DNA of 64,000 nucleotides from Morella rubra (taxonomy: Eukaryota; Streptophyta; Magnoliopsida; Fagales; Myricaceae), in NCBI GenBank assembly GCA_003952965.2, contig CM025855.1:20669633-20733632 (forward strand), in the 5' to 3' direction. The number at the start of each line of letters is the position of its first letter. The first letter of the stretch is position 1. A model generated the notes under the pieces. That model was given only the letters and a program-made list of their open reading frames with translations, was not told the origin of the DNA and did no database searches. Position numbers and translations under genes: made by a program. Below are positions 46,021 to 59,800 of this stretch, piece after piece.

Positions 46021-46252
46021 TTTTGAGAGGGAGTCTACTAGTTTGATACAAATTATACTCTTTTTCCTTCGCTAAGATTTTGACCCATTGGATTTTCCTT
46101 TGTAAGGTTTTAATGAAGCAATCTTCTACTACTCAAAGGTACACATGAATACTATACTTTTTTTCCTTCGCCACTGGTATTTTCCCACTGTTTTTTTCTT
46201 TGGCAAGATTTTAACGAGGTATATTCGTTGTGTATGGTCATCAAAGGGAGAG

Positions 46253-46565
46253 TGTTATGAATTCTATAATTATTATGATTATGGATGACTATTAATCTTA
46301 TAATGATGGATTATTATGGATGACCATTAAATCTATTGATTTTCCCCACCTCTTAGGATTTCCACTCTTACTACCTTTTGAGTTTGTAACATTCATCTAT
46401 TTGTATTCCATGTATCTCATTATGATGGGTATTGAAATAAATTGTAGACACATATTAAATCAATAGAGCATAGTTCTTTGAAGAATTATTCTTCTCCTCT
46501 CATCTTATTTTCTTCTACTATGTTTTTAAGATTATATTTCTATATTTCTCTTTAGTTTTACAACA
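46253..46565 (+). repeat. 3' LTR of the plus-strand copia
   Basis: 313 bp, from TGTTATGAATTC to TTTTACAACA, with inverted ends TGTT/AACA. It follows a purine tract at 46244-46252. Confidence 0.7.
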
Positions 46566-46987
46566 CAAACTTCATTTAAAATTTTGTAATTTTAGTTGGC
46601 ACTCCATTAATTTTTGGAATGTAAAGCGACTAATACGATTTTTGAGTAAAACTAAAAGGACTTTTATAAAATCTGAAGATCAATTTAAAAAATGGACAAA
46701 ATCAAAGGACTGATCAGGTATTTTTCATTTTGTTTTTTCTCGATAATGTAAAGTCAGCCTCTCAAAACTTGGACAGTTGGACTGGTTATCTAGCTGAACC
46801 CCACACACCGCCTGTACTGGTATCATAAAGGAAGTGCAAATAGACAGAAGGGCGAACACACTCTAGACCTCGGAGAGGGATTCCATCTTCAGAACATCTC
46901 TAGACCTTCTTCAACAGAGCCACTGTCGTTTATACATCGGCATCGTACCTCAGAAATCCCTTGTAATTTTTCTTAAACTGCTCCAAC
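46566..46987 (+). promoter_or_regulatory. Promoter region and 5' UTR of the R3H gene
   Basis: About 420 bp between the copia LTR and the ATG at 46988. The last part (46800-46987) is less AT-rich and pyrimidine-rich, as in plant leaders. I cannot fix a TATA box or start site. The copia LTR lies unusually close and could affect expression. Confidence 0.4.
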
Positions 46988-48269
46988 ATGAGCATGACCC
47001 AATTCGCTATGGTACGTGTCTCTCTCTCTTAATGAACTACACAAATAGTCTTGGAATTGGGTCTTTTTGGCAGTGCTGATTTCTGCACTTATGTTGAATG
47101 TTAGCGTTAATTTCTTACTTTTCAAAGCAGGACTCTTGAATTTGTAAAGGTTTACTATTATGCTAGTTTTACTGTGCAATCAAGGTGTTATCTGTTTTGA
47201 TGTTTGATAGTTAATCACAAGCACAAACATTTTTGGTAAGAATAAAAGATAGCAGTGACAACACTGACGGACTTTTTCAGAGATTGAGTAATCAATTTCG
47301 AATAATTGTGACGTAGACGACAAAAAAAGGAAATTCAAAATTTTGTAAGGCGAAGGCCAAACGTTCTTGATAGAGCAGTGTATATTTTGATAGTTGGTCT
47401 TAATTTTTGTAAATTCTGGGGCAAACACATAGCGATGGAACAGAGTCCCTTGAATTCGCATCCTTGTCTGAGGAAAACTTATGTGATAAGGATACCGTGG
47501 ATAACAAAGAATTTCGTTTTGGGTATCGGTGTGCGATGATAAGTACTGGTTTCGTGATATTTTTTGTGATTCTTGTTTAAGAATCCAACATATTTGAATA
47601 GCTAAGCATATGAAGCTGGATTTTTCCATTCTATTGAAGAGATTTAAGGAGGGGGCAACAATTTTGTAAGGTTTTGTTATATTTTTATCGTCCTGTGGAA
47701 TGTGATTACAAGTTTACCCTTTAATATATAGGCATGCTTTAAATGGTAGCCTATATTGAAGCGTGTTAGTCTAGAAGTGTGAGATTTTATTAATACTATG
47801 GTCATCGTACCTGGTTCTTGACCCAACTCATCGTCCCTTACTTCTCATTAAATTGGGGTTGAATTATGGATTCTCATCCAGTAATTGGGGTTAACCACAC
47901 GTCACTTGCACGTTTAATATATCCTTGTTCATTGTTGGTATTCATGCTATTTTAGATCTGACCTCTACCTTTTTTGTGCTCCTCAATTTGAATTAAATCC
48001 CTCACTCTTTTAGTGCATCAATCTGTTTTTGTTGCATATGTTCTAATCAGTTTAGGTTACTTTCCTTTATCCTTTCCCTAGTAAGAGCCATCCATTGTAA
48101 GGCATAAACGATTATAGAGACTCTGTTTTTCATTTTCCATCATGTATAAGATGAGGAAATTGCTCAGACATGGCCGGACACGTATCTATTAATTGAAAAT
48201 TGATTTTTGTAAATATGCTTCATCGGGGCACAGGAAAAACAAATCTCAGCCCGTGGGCGCGCATGAATT

Positions 48270-48312
<43 letters not shown>

Positions 48313-51300
48313 AGCTTGTACACGAGGTCCTCGATATTCAAACTTCTGGATGTTCCTAGCAAAGCAACCAACAAAAGTGGAGGTTACAAATTGGAGGCGA
48401 AATAGATATCATGCGGCGCATGTTTGTGGGCAATGGTTTGGAAAGTTAGAAACATTTGTAATTTTAGAGTTGGTTGAAGGCTAATTCGATAGAATGGGAC
48501 ATCTGTTCTTCTGTGGTGCGATTGGTGCGGTGTCATCGAGATAGATTTATGAGCTTTAGGTCTTTTTGTTATTCTTTAAAGCAGGTGGTTCAGCTAGGGC
48601 ATTGTGGTTGGCAGTGCAAAGCTCCATTTATTTTACGGGTTTTTAGCTAGTTCTATTACTTAGTGTAAAGCTATCATGAATTGGCTGTCAGCTCATTTAT
48701 CCCATGGTCTGAACAGGTTGATGTAAGCAAAATTTATGGGATGTGAAAATAAGTTTGGTGGATCTAGCATTTTCTCTAAACCATTTGATATTTTGATTTA
48801 AAGTTGATGAAATTTAACAATTAATGAACTATGGTTTTTAATATATTCCCATTGTGTCATAACTTCTCGACATATGTTGTATCATTTTATCCAAATCGTC
48901 TTTGTTGGTATTAGTGCTTCATGACACCCCTTTGAATGAATGACTTTATCACTTTATCTTCCCTTGTAGTTCCATTTGTCCATCATAGGATTGTTGTCCC
49001 TTGCTTTGCTCATTGTATTGCAATATAATTTGTCCATACGTAGAGCGGGTCTTTTATGTACCATAGAGTTTTTTCCTATGACTTGTTATTCTCTTTTTGT
49101 CTTTTTGTAATGCAAGTATTTTATGACTTATTAAGTATTGTATGGTCATCTTGTCTTCCCTTGGAGAAGTAGATCCTTTAGATTCAATCTCAACTATTCT
49201 CCAACCTCAAATTGTTGTGACGGACATTATGAAATGTGCAAATTATTGAACAAACTTTACACTGGTAGAAGGAACTTTAGGACATGATAGCTATCTTTAG
49301 ATAGGACTAGTTATCCAAAGTGGATCACTAAACTGTAGGAAGAGCAAGAAAATTTGGGCTTTTCTTTGGTGTCCCTTGATCATCAAGTTCCACAATCCTA
49401 CCATCTCTCTATAATGCTGTTACTAAATTTGTACGCCATATACATAACCTCCAAACTTCCAACTGAGAGTTGACTCCAATTCTGCTCTTATCAACTGGTG
49501 CAATCTCATTGCAAAAACATTCATTATAGAACCTCAGCTTGAAGTGACTTGATCCATTTGTATATATCCCGTGCCAAACATAAGGGAATACATACCAATT
49601 AAAGCTTTTCCCTCCCCGTTCCCTGAATAATATACGTTCACAAGGCTTTTCCTCCCTGAAGTTTACTTAATGATTGTTGCATTGGATACTTTTGTGGATT
49701 TTTGATATCCTTGCATGGCAAGGTATCACAATTTTTCTCTCATTGTCTTTTCCCACTAGAAAATTATTTTTTCATGAGCTATCTATCTTCTAATCTGTTT
49801 GTTACCACTTCTGTAGACTGCTTACAAATATGGTATTTGCTTGTGCAGTGTAATTCAATTATTCGTGATGACTGTTATTTTGTTGTTCTAGCAAAGTGAT
49901 TGGGCATACTTGAAATGTTTGTGGTTCTAACGTAGTTTTATCAACCTCTTGTACTGAATGCTCTTGCCTAGAATAGATTCCCTCCCGCCCCGCTCTTGTG
50001 AAGTGCTTGTTTAATTTGTATTGTTTTGCACACACCAATTTCCAGGTTGAGGAATTGGCTTCCCTTGTCAAGGACAATCTTCGATCCAAGCATCTTGTTC
50101 TCTCAGTGGAAGAGGCATTAGTCAACTGCCTTCAGGATGAAACCAGGTAGTCTTTGTTACTAAGATATTGTTTTGTTCTTAAAGCTTGTGTTTCTGGCCC
50201 TTTATTTCAAGCTAAATCATATGGCTTAACTTTATTTCCTTCTATGTTATTTTCCATTATTCCACAAGTTGGTTACCCATAATGGCTCTCTCTCTCTCTT
50301 TCACACCTGTGTCAGAACCGATGAACTATGGCAGTTACTTTTGCTAAATTTAGGGGGAGAAGAGACAAGAAATCTTGTAGTCTTGGTCTGTCATTTGTTG
50401 CATCTGTCTTTATGTTTCTGGTGATGTTAATTTATTGTTTCTGCTCTCTATAGCTTTGTTTTCTATGCGTTTAGATTTACTTTGGTGAAGCTAAGTGATG
50501 CATACCTTAGGTTGCACTTTTGATGAGTATACAAGTAATAGTAATGTTGCCTTGCAGTTCGGATGGTGTCCTGGAGTTGGAACCAATGGACGCATATAAT
50601 CGTCTTCTCTTGCATCGCCTTGCAGAAATATTCGGGTATTTTCCTTTCTAATTTTGTCCTTTTGTTCCGAAGGATGTCTCAATGGATTGAGTAGAAATCT
50701 GTCTTTTCTACTGGTTTTCGGATGACATCAATGATTGATTTATTTGTGCTAGATTTGCCCACACATCGGTTGGTGAAGGAGATGACCGGCACTTAATTTT
50801 AGAGAGATGCCCTGATACATCAATGTATGTGCATACTCATGATTATTCCCTACAGATTTTCTACCTCGGTTTCTATTTGAGAGGACTTGCTTATCTATCT
50901 AATATGGCAGTGGCAATGTGATGTGGTATAGATGCCCATAATTTTGCTTGGTACTAATTAATGGATGGGTACACATGTTTATTTTGACATATATTGAAGC
51001 AACACGCATGACATCTTAGGATTATTTTTGCATATGAAGGCTATAGGCGACAATTTCAACAATGACAGTTAAGAATAATGAGTAACGTTCCTTGGAACCT
51101 TGTATAGTTTAGAGGCTTAGTGGTAGCAAAATAACATCAAATGTTAAGCAGTCTTCAAGGGTCTAAGAGTCTGATATATGGGCCAGTGTATAACATATCT
51201 TATTTGAAAATCTATTTAATTATTCCCTTTTGGGTTGTGATATGTAATTTGTGTTTGGAATTGCAAAATACGTTCAAAAAGTGTACAAAGTATCATAATC

Positions 51301-52855
51301 TCAACAGTGGTCATGCAATTTGAGACATCAAAGTTTGGTCCGTACAACTACTTGCTGATCCATCAAGTTTTACCTTCTTTTTTTATTGTAGCAAAATATT
51401 GAAAGCATAGCATATTCTCAAAAGCTTGAGAATAACACAAACTATCGGAGTTTAGTGTAAATATTGGGTATTAGCAGTGCATATGATGTTTCTTTTTAGA
51501 ATAACCTACGTACTTGGAGTGCAGACCTACCATCCTTGTTAGTGATATTTTGTGGCAGTCTGAAGAGCATCAATCTCATGTGATTTCACACCGGTTATTA
51601 AGAAAAGCAGAAGCCTTACCAGGTAGCTTTTTTCCTATCTCTTATTGAAAGCATTAGTTGGGTTATGGAATGCCCTGCTATTGTGCTGACTGTTATTCTG
51701 TAGTTATTGGTTATTATAGTTATGACACTGGACAGCAGTTAATTACTTTGTAGTGATGCTGCTGATTGCATTATCTTGGTTAGAGAGCATAATTAGAGGT
51801 GCTGAGTGTTGTGATAATCCCTAGACAGTTTGCAGCACTTACAGTTTTACTTCTCAAGTTTGCGAAACGTCTCAGTGGAAATCTTTCAGTTGTCTGTAAT
51901 CAGTTCAGTTATTTGCATGTAGAAACCTCTTTGGGGAGAGGCCTCTCTCTTTCTTTGTTTTGTATGTACTTCTGAGCTAGAACGGGAGGCCATAGCTACA
52001 TTGTTCTAGTCTTTATGTGAAAATGGCAAAGTAGGAAATAGAGAAGATCAATGAGGAAGAAAATAATTCACTAGTGAAATACCTCATCTTTTGTTCAGCA
52101 CATCCATAAAGACATCTTTTAGTCTATTCCTTCTTAAGTAGGTTAACTACTCACATCCGACTTCATAGTCATTTTATGTTGTTCTAGAACATGTACCATT
52201 GTTAAATGACTACATCTTGAGGCCTAACTTTAATTTGGCATTTGTTTCAGCAACAAACACAGAATTGCCATCTCTTCAAAATTCATTTGAGGAAAGAAAA
52301 GCAGCTTATTTTGCTGCTCGTGACCGAATTTTCTCGATGGATTTGGGAGATGTTAATGAACCTGTCCAGCGGAAGCCACGAAATAATCCTGCAGTTGCCC
52401 ACCGAATGATTGCGCATGCCCTTGGACACAGGATCAATCCTCGTCATCAGGCTGTAACACTTGGGGACTGCACAGAGCTTAGCAGGAGAACAGATGCACT
52501 GGACATTCAATGCAGGGATAACACGGAGCCCGAGCGACCCTTGGGAACTTCTCATAAGACTAATTCCCTGTTGGGCCAAAATGTGAAATCTTGTGAAGTG
52601 AAAATCAATGATAAACGTTCATGTGGATCCCAAGTAAGTAAAAGAAATATGCCCCAAAAGCAAGCTGACAAGGTTTCCTCTTATGTGGGAGCATCTGAGA
52701 ATGGAAGCAACGAGGATGGGGTCAATAAAGACTACTTGAAAAGGGAGCATTTGGGAGCAGCAAAGAGAATGTTTGCTCATGCCTTGGGATTGCACACAGG
52801 GAAGGACGGTTTTGTCTCAAAATGCAGTGAACTAAAGCAGGTTAACAAGGACTAA
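46988..52855 (+). CDS. R3H-domain protein with SUZ motif, six exons
   Basis: Exons (coding): 46988-47011 (MSMTQFAM), 50046-50146, 50558-50635, 50753-50824, 51526-51622 and 52251-52855 (stop TAA). All introns start GT and end AG; intron 1 is 3 kb. The predicted protein is about 325 aa. Residues about 9-105 are the R3H region (VEELASLVKDNLRSKHLVLS, then the R-x3-H core in YNRLLLHRLAEIFGFAH, then GEGDDRHLILERCP). Then SDILWQSEE and a SUZ-type stretch (SFEERKAAYFAARDRIFSMD). A repeated motif, RMIAHALGHRI and RMFAHALGLHT, ends the chain. The R3H domain binds single-stranded nucleic acid and SUZ supports RNA binding, so a role in RNA metabolism is likely. By my count exon 5 is one base short between 51526 and 51541 to keep the frame. 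Check this for a sequencing error; everything else fits an intact gene. Confidence 0.85.
48271..48312 (+). repeat. Compound GT/GA microsatellite in intron 1
   Basis: About nine GT units followed directly by about twelve GA units. It lies inside the 3-kb first intron of the R3H gene. Confidence 0.95.
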
Positions 52856-53805
52856 TGTCTGAGAATCTTTGAACAGCAGGTGGTTTTTTGCTCCCTTTCT
52901 GTCGCACTTGAGACACTTCATACGAGCTCTCGGGTTCTTTCACTTGCAGCCGATGAATGTCTTATGAGTTTTTGTGTTGGAGCCCTCGGTGATATTATGG
53001 TCAGCAGATGCATGGCAAAAAGATCAGAGGTATGGCTGGTCAATTCGTGATGCTGATAACTTTTGCACAGCCCTTTGCAAAAGCTATCAAGTGGAAGCAA
53101 GGTTGGAACAAGATGTGATGGGGAACTTGGATGTGGTTGGTTTTTTCCCCAACTTAGGCATAGGTTGTGCTTGTATTTATCGCTAGAAATGAATTGCAGC
53201 TGTACAGTAATTTTTTTTCTTCTTTGGAGTGGATGTGGAATGAACATGTTGCACTTGGATGCGTAATGACTTATGAACCTCTGTCAGAATTGTTGTTTTT
53301 TATAATGAGTTCCTAATGCATCCTTTGGAATCACAAGCTGAATCTGCAGATACTGCAATACGATTTATTGTTTTCTTTTCTATTTTGAAATTCTAGAACG
53401 AGCTTATACTCATGCCAAACTCCACGCAAATGGCGTCAAATTACCCACGTCTTTTATCAAGCCCCCGCAACCTCTTTCGCTTCTCTTACCTCACAGGACA
53501 CAAATGAAGGGAATTCATAGTTCAATAAACATGTACATCGAGTTATCACCCCCCTACTCCATGTCACTGATCAATCCTTTGCGATGCAGTCCCCTTGTAT
53601 ACCACAACTGCCAGCCTGCCGCCTGGACTCAACGCTTATGCCAGGTGCATCTGCACAAAGGTCCTCTGACGATTGATTACTCCTGCACCTTTTTACTTCC
53701 CAAGGACAAAGGTCTGCGGAAAATACCATGTTTTCTTGGGAAAATTCTGAGCAACGAGTAGCAGCAAGGACTCCTACTTGCTTAGCTTAGATATATAAGC
53801 ACTGG
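52856..53805 (+). other. 3' UTR of the R3H gene and convergent intergenic space
   Basis: The UTR probably extends to about 53370. No coding domain was recognised in 53400-53805. The next gene runs on the other strand, so the two genes are convergent. Confidence 0.5.
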
Positions 53806-56800
53806 CTATGTTTTGCTCTCTGTTACAGGAGATGAAGACTTTGTGGCCAAAGCATTGAGCAAAGATTGAGCAGCTACGAGCTTTTCCCTCAGCATGACAT
53901 TGTACTCGTACAAGACTCTGAGATTCTTCTGGACATCAGACATATCCATCTCAGACTTGGCTTCAGTTCTACAATGAATAGTAACAGGTAAAGTATATTA
54001 GCAATAAGAAGTGGCATTAACTAATCAACTTAATCCTCAATCACAGATTTTGTAGGAATAGAAAAAACAAATCGCAGATTCTGTAGGATCACCGCTCTTG
54101 GTTGAGAAATATAGATGATTGCTTTTAAAAACTAGAGACCGAAAATGAGAAAGGTGGATCTCCATCTCTTTCCTATCAGGTTGCGAAGAGAGTCCATAAG
54201 ATGCAATCAGAAACACATCAACTGCAGAACCAAGATTTTAGCACCAATACACTCCACAAATTCAATTCTAATCATAAATAATGTTCCTCCATTTTTCATT
54301 TTTTTTTTTTTTTATCTTTTTAGTTTTTGTTCAGGCCCCACGGATGGCAGGTGTTTATTGTTTGGTCCATACAAATAGAATTCCAAAGGCCATTAAACCT
54401 GGGTGATTACTCTAAGCCAGCGCCAATATTGTTATATTTCGACAGAAGCCAGTTTTCTCTCTCTCTCTCTCTCTCTCAGTACATTTGGTTCACAACAAAG
54501 AATGAAAAAGAATCCAAAGGCCATTCAACCCAAACAAGCTGGGTCTCCACCCAACTAATGCCACCAATGCATGGCAGTTGCTTGGAGATAAAAAAAAAAA
54601 CAAATGCCATCAATGCATCGAGGGGATTTTGAAAATGATCTTACTAAACACTATCTCTCCCTCTCTAACCACATGCAATTCCCAAAGAAGAATGTTGAAG
54701 AAATTTTGAAAAATATTAACACTTTGTTTTTCCAAGGTTCTCCTGGAGTGTGAATAGAGGATGAGGTTTTACTTTTGTGTTCTTCCAATTATGTCACTGA
54801 ATTTGACGCAGTTTTCCACTTTCTAGTTTAGTAAAGCTTGAAAAAAGAGATAAGAGAGAGAAAGAAGATCAGAATCTCTCCCTTAAAGAATGAGATGAGA
54901 CACAGCAACCCCTTCTGGCATCTTTCCACTATGGGGCTGCCATAAATTTTGTATGAAGGGAACTAAGGATAGAATAAGAAACTGGAAGTATAAAATGCAG
55001 GTCTCTGCTGGCTTTACCAAATCTCAATATCACCTTCTCCTCGCAGTTTTAATTAGGATGTGATCTTTGCATAAATACTCTGTCAAATGATATCCAGAAA
55101 GGTATGATCATCCTAATGAACGCAGAGAACCACAAGACAAAATGCTTATAGAGCCTGGGAAAAAGAGAGCATTAAGGCCTCACCCAGCAGAAGTGCACAA
55201 ACCATTGACCCTCGACTCCCCCGTTCAACTGATTAGAGTTCCCCAGTGTATAAAGAAGCCATAATGATAAGCACTTGCTTGGTGTAATGCCCCTCCCCCC
55301 CCAACCCCCAATGCTATTTGGCACGAAGAACCTGGTTCACAAAATTTTACAGGTGAACCAGTAGGACAAAATGGACCACAGGCCAAGACCGTTCACCTTA
55401 AAGCCAGACCAAAAAAAGCCCCAATTGCCAAACCGGGCAATCCCACGAAACATAAACATACACTTCCTTCTAAATCAGCATTGATCAATTCTATAACATT
55501 AAATCAACTGCAGAACCAAGGTTTTAGCACCAAAACAACTCTCAATCGTTCAATTCTAGTTCCAAAGGAATAAACAATTGATGACAAAAAATTGGGCCTC
55601 ACCTACCTCAATTTACTTTGTATATGGTCTAGGTGAATTGGGTTATGGAACGTGTGCAAGTCATTCCTCGTTTTAGTTAAAATCTTTCCTAATAAATATA
55701 GCTTAGATCTACAGAACGGTATGCAATATATCACCATATGCTGAAAAGTTTCCATTGGAGAATACGTGGAGACATCAAAACCAGCCACTTTTACCCCCAT
55801 CTTTCTCCTTCATAAAATGCGTGCTAATGAAAAGCTATTATGTCGTAAAAAAGGAAGAGAAATAAAGTTGGCCAAAACCCAATTTTATTGTTTACCTAGT
55901 GTAGGTGGTGGAGGAATGATAACATCATCTGCATAAGAATACCGTTGAGTTTGGGAAGGGCCTCCGTCCCTTGAACTGACAGAATGCTGTTTCTTGTTAT
56001 TTGAAGATCCAAGAATATTACTTTCTACAGGCTGGAGAACATGAGAATAAAAGTAAGCATCAGAACACAGATCCAAGATCAATAAAATCCTCAATCAGAA
56101 CTTCCGGAAGAAATAAGAATCAATATCTTAACTAGATTGCCCAGGTAGATAGACGATGTACATATACAAAAATTGTGCCATGATAAAATGCTTGAATAAA
56201 AGAATTCAATTCACCCTCAACAGCAATCCAAATCAGGTATTATCTCCGAAAAAAAGAAAAAAGAAATCAAAAGGTATCCCCCATCACCATTGATGCTAAT
56301 TCTTTTTGGGTAACCATTAGGAAAGATCAAGACCCTAATATTGCAACTTCCAAGCATAAATCCAGAACTGAGTCCTAAGTCAACCTCAACCTATAGGCTA
56401 CACTACATACTTACTTACAGAGCCAGATCCATATGTCTCTGTATCACACACCATTGGCTTTCATGACCCTTTCAGTGTATCTAGCACTTCCCTACATAAG
56501 GCCTCCCTTTTTATGCATAACTAAGGATGTGAATCTTGTCAATTGGTCTTAATACCTCTTCCCCGAAAGAGTGTTTCTCTATTTATAGATACATGCATAC
56601 ACAGAATGAATCCTGAATAAAATCTTTAAAAATAAATTTCCTAAAATATCTCAAAATATCTCCATAAAATATCTTCGTAAATATCTTCGTAAAATATCTC
56701 AATAATATCCCCCCTCAAATTGATGCTGGAGGATCAAGAAGCATCAATTTGTCAACCAAGACCATAACCTCCTTCATATCCACCACCACCGTAAGCACCA

Positions 56801-59800
56801 CCACCATAACCACTGCTGCCACCACCATAGCTGCCGCCCCCAACCAAACCGAGACAAAGACCCACACGCCAGAAAGAATCACCCGATGCACCAGCCACCA
56901 AAAGGAAGCACAAAAGTGTCGATATTTCCTCTGCCACCACAGAAGTTGCCGATAGCAATCCCAGCCACCACAGAAGTTGCTGAAAGCAACAACAACCACC
57001 ACAGAAGTTGCTGAAAACAACCACAGCCACCACAGAAGTTGTCTAAAAGCAACCACAGCCACCACAAAAGTTGCCTAAAAGCAACCACAGCCACTACAGA
57101 GGCTGCCAAAAGCAACCACAGCCACCACAAAAAGTTGCCGAAAAGCAACCATAGCCACAACAGAAGTTGCCTAAAAGCAACCACGGCCACTACAGAGTTT
57201 GCCAAAAGCAACCACAACCACCACAGAGAGTCACGAGAATCACCCTCAGCACTCTAGAGTTGCCGACAGCAACTAGTTACCACCACAGAGAGTCACATCA
57301 CCCTCAGCACTCTAGAGTTGCCGACAGCAACTAGAGAGTCACTAAGAATCACCCTCAGCACTCTAGAGTTGCCGACAGCAACTAGTTACCACCACAGAGA
57401 GTCACTGAGAAACACCCTCAGCACTCTAGAGTTGCGATGAAATCGCACACAATGATTCAGACCACAAAGAGACGGAAATCAGGATGGAGGCTCTGATACC
57501 ATGTCAATTGGTCTGAATACCTCTTCCCGAAGGTGCTTCTCTATTTATAGATACATGTATACAAGGAATGAATCCTAAATAAAATCTTTAAAAATAGATC
57601 TCCTAAAATATTTCAAAATATCTCGTAAAATATCTTCGTAAATATCCTCGTAAAATATCTTCGTAAAATATCTCAGTAACAAATCTAATTGATATACTAT
57701 AACCATTAAATTAATGAATTTTTGGTAAGATCCACTATGAACTTCTAATCACTAAATACCAAAACATAAATAAACTCATGATCAACATATTATAAGTCAT
57801 TTCTTGAATTCTTTTTGAATTTTTGAAATTACCTTTGCATGGAACCAATTATGTAACACCCATAACTAGCTCGGTTTTCTAGAATTTAATTGTTTTAGTT
57901 GTGTGATTGATTACTAATTTTCGTTTGGTTTCATCAACTAATTTTCCTTAGTTGTGTGATTGAAATTTACTGCATGATTGCTTCTTACTAAGTATTCAAC
58001 ACCTTTTGGTTTTTATGTTTCAAATGTCAAGATATTGATAGGGCTAATCTATATGCCACAGGAATTGGGAAGATAGAATCTTGCTTCGTATAGGGTATCT
58101 TACAATAAATGTTTATTTTGATAATTATGTTTATGTCATGATCAAAACTAATATGGTGCAGTTTCCTATTATTAATGAAAATAAAAATAGTGAAGATTGC
58201 TTTTGAAGCTCCTTGGAATCAAGGCCTAGTTCCACCTAACAAGGATCTAACGGGAGACTTGACGTTATACCTTTCATTTATCATTCCTTCGCATTTCTCA
58301 CTCCATGTGGGACTTGGGAGTTACATATTGGTATAGTGGCTTTTATGGAAACAAAATTACGTGTCAACATCAAATGAGTTTATGTTTCCTTGCCTATAAA
58401 TGATATGTATGAGAAAGGAAGTAGAATTCTCTCCCCCTCTTCTGTGCTATAAAACCCTAATTCTCCCGATCCTCGAGAAAGTGGCAAACTGGGATGTAGG
58501 CCCTTTAAAGATTAAATAAATAAATGACTTTTATGTTACAACAATTGAAATCATTTTCACAAGATCCGACTTCTGTTCAAGTTACAGATGGTTAAAAAAT
58601 ACAATTTCTACTGGTGTGTAGAGATATCACTACTATATGTTCTGCTTGCCATGAAGGAGAAGGAAAAAGGTCAATCTGTCATGTAGAGGAATGGGTTGAG
58701 AGTCACGAGTTCAGAAGATGGATATGCGAACCATTCATGAGATCTATCAAATTAAACTTCTTTATGATACCAAAACCTCATACTTGATTGCTTAGAGCAA
58801 AAAAAAAAAAAAAACCTTACACTTGGATTGTTATCCATGCTTCATAGTTCCAAAAGTGACCAAGAGGAAAACACTCAATTATTGCCCTCTAGTTTTTTTT
58901 TTTTTTTTAATGCTTTCCCTCTTTCCTTTTTTACTATATCTTGCACCTAATATTACACTAGTCCCAACTCATTCCCTTTACCACCTGCACAAGTGTTCTC
59001 TAGTCACACTCACTTAATATGACAATATAATTGTGGTTCTTGTATGCAGAAGTAATATGGCCCTAAGCTTGCAAGTCCACTTGATGACTCTTCACCATCA
59101 CCACTTCTAATTGCCTAAAGTAAAGAACAAGAACCTCTAATATTGTCATAATCTATTCTCATACTTGTCAAATATTAATGAAATAGCCATGATTGTGAAC
59201 AATAAACCCTCCCCCAAAAAAACCAAAGAGAGAAAAAACAGAGCTGATGTAGATTGTAGTCTTCATACGCAATTATTCACACACCTCACTCTTAGGGAAT
59301 CAGAAGTATTTTTCTTGACGGCATTGATCAACAACCCAAGCAAACAGGAGCCCATATTTTCTATCATCTGAAGCATCTTAAACAAAAGAGAGCTATAAGG
59401 TTTTTGCAGTCTATTCCTCCCCCCACACACAATAAAAAAAAAGGGGTGAAAGCACCCATTTCGTAGGCAGAAGCCAAGAATACTAAGCAAATATTGGTAG
59501 AACCTTTTTGAGACTGCACTCTAAAACAATTTTTAATTATGACAATGAAGTGCTCCTAGAATCAGCATATGGAAAACTGAATAAAAAGTTAACAAGATGC
59601 TCTATCCAACATTAAATATTAAATAAAATGCAATCTAAAGGACAAGGAATCAGAATAGACAACTCACAGGTGCACCCCTTGTATCTGTCAACCTTCCTTC
59701 GAGGTTTGTTGCAGTTTCTGCTGTACAAGATCTTACTGTTGAAGTGCAGCTCTGTTCCGAAATAGTGCTCTGCGTAATGAAAAATCTAGTCATTAGGGGA

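Larger units (their letters stand above)
43930..46565 (+). mobile_element. 5'-truncated Ty1/copia element, split by an insertion
   Basis: End of RT and RNase H are on the plus strand. The 3' LTR (46253-46565) has TGTT...AACA ends and an AAAGGGAGAG polypurine tract before it. No 5' LTR, gag or integrase was found. A non-coding insertion at about 44411-45655 interrupts the RNase H. Confidence 0.75.
56537..57681 (-). mobile_element. TRIM-type non-autonomous LTR retrotransposon
   Basis: LTRs 56537-56707 and 57502-57681 both start TGTCAATTGGTCT. AATCT flanks both sides (56532-56536, 57682-57686), a perfect 5-bp duplication. GGCTCTGATACCA at 57489-57501 is the reverse complement of the initiator-Met primer site TGGTATCAGAGCC and abuts the right LTR, so the element reads on the minus strand. 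A CCCCCCTC tract (polypurine on minus) abuts the left LTR. The total is 1,145 bp without gag or pol. It lies in an intron of the coiled-coil gene, in the same orientation as the gene. Confidence 0.9.

Noticed and set aside
48193..48484. Two open frames across the GT/GA microsatellite
   Set aside because: They are open because of the simple repeat and lie in intron 1 of the R3H gene.
56936..57436. Second regular array, possible CRISPR or coding minisatellite
   Set aside because: Units abut without unique spacers and lie inside a TRIM; the minus-strand frames are low-complexity.
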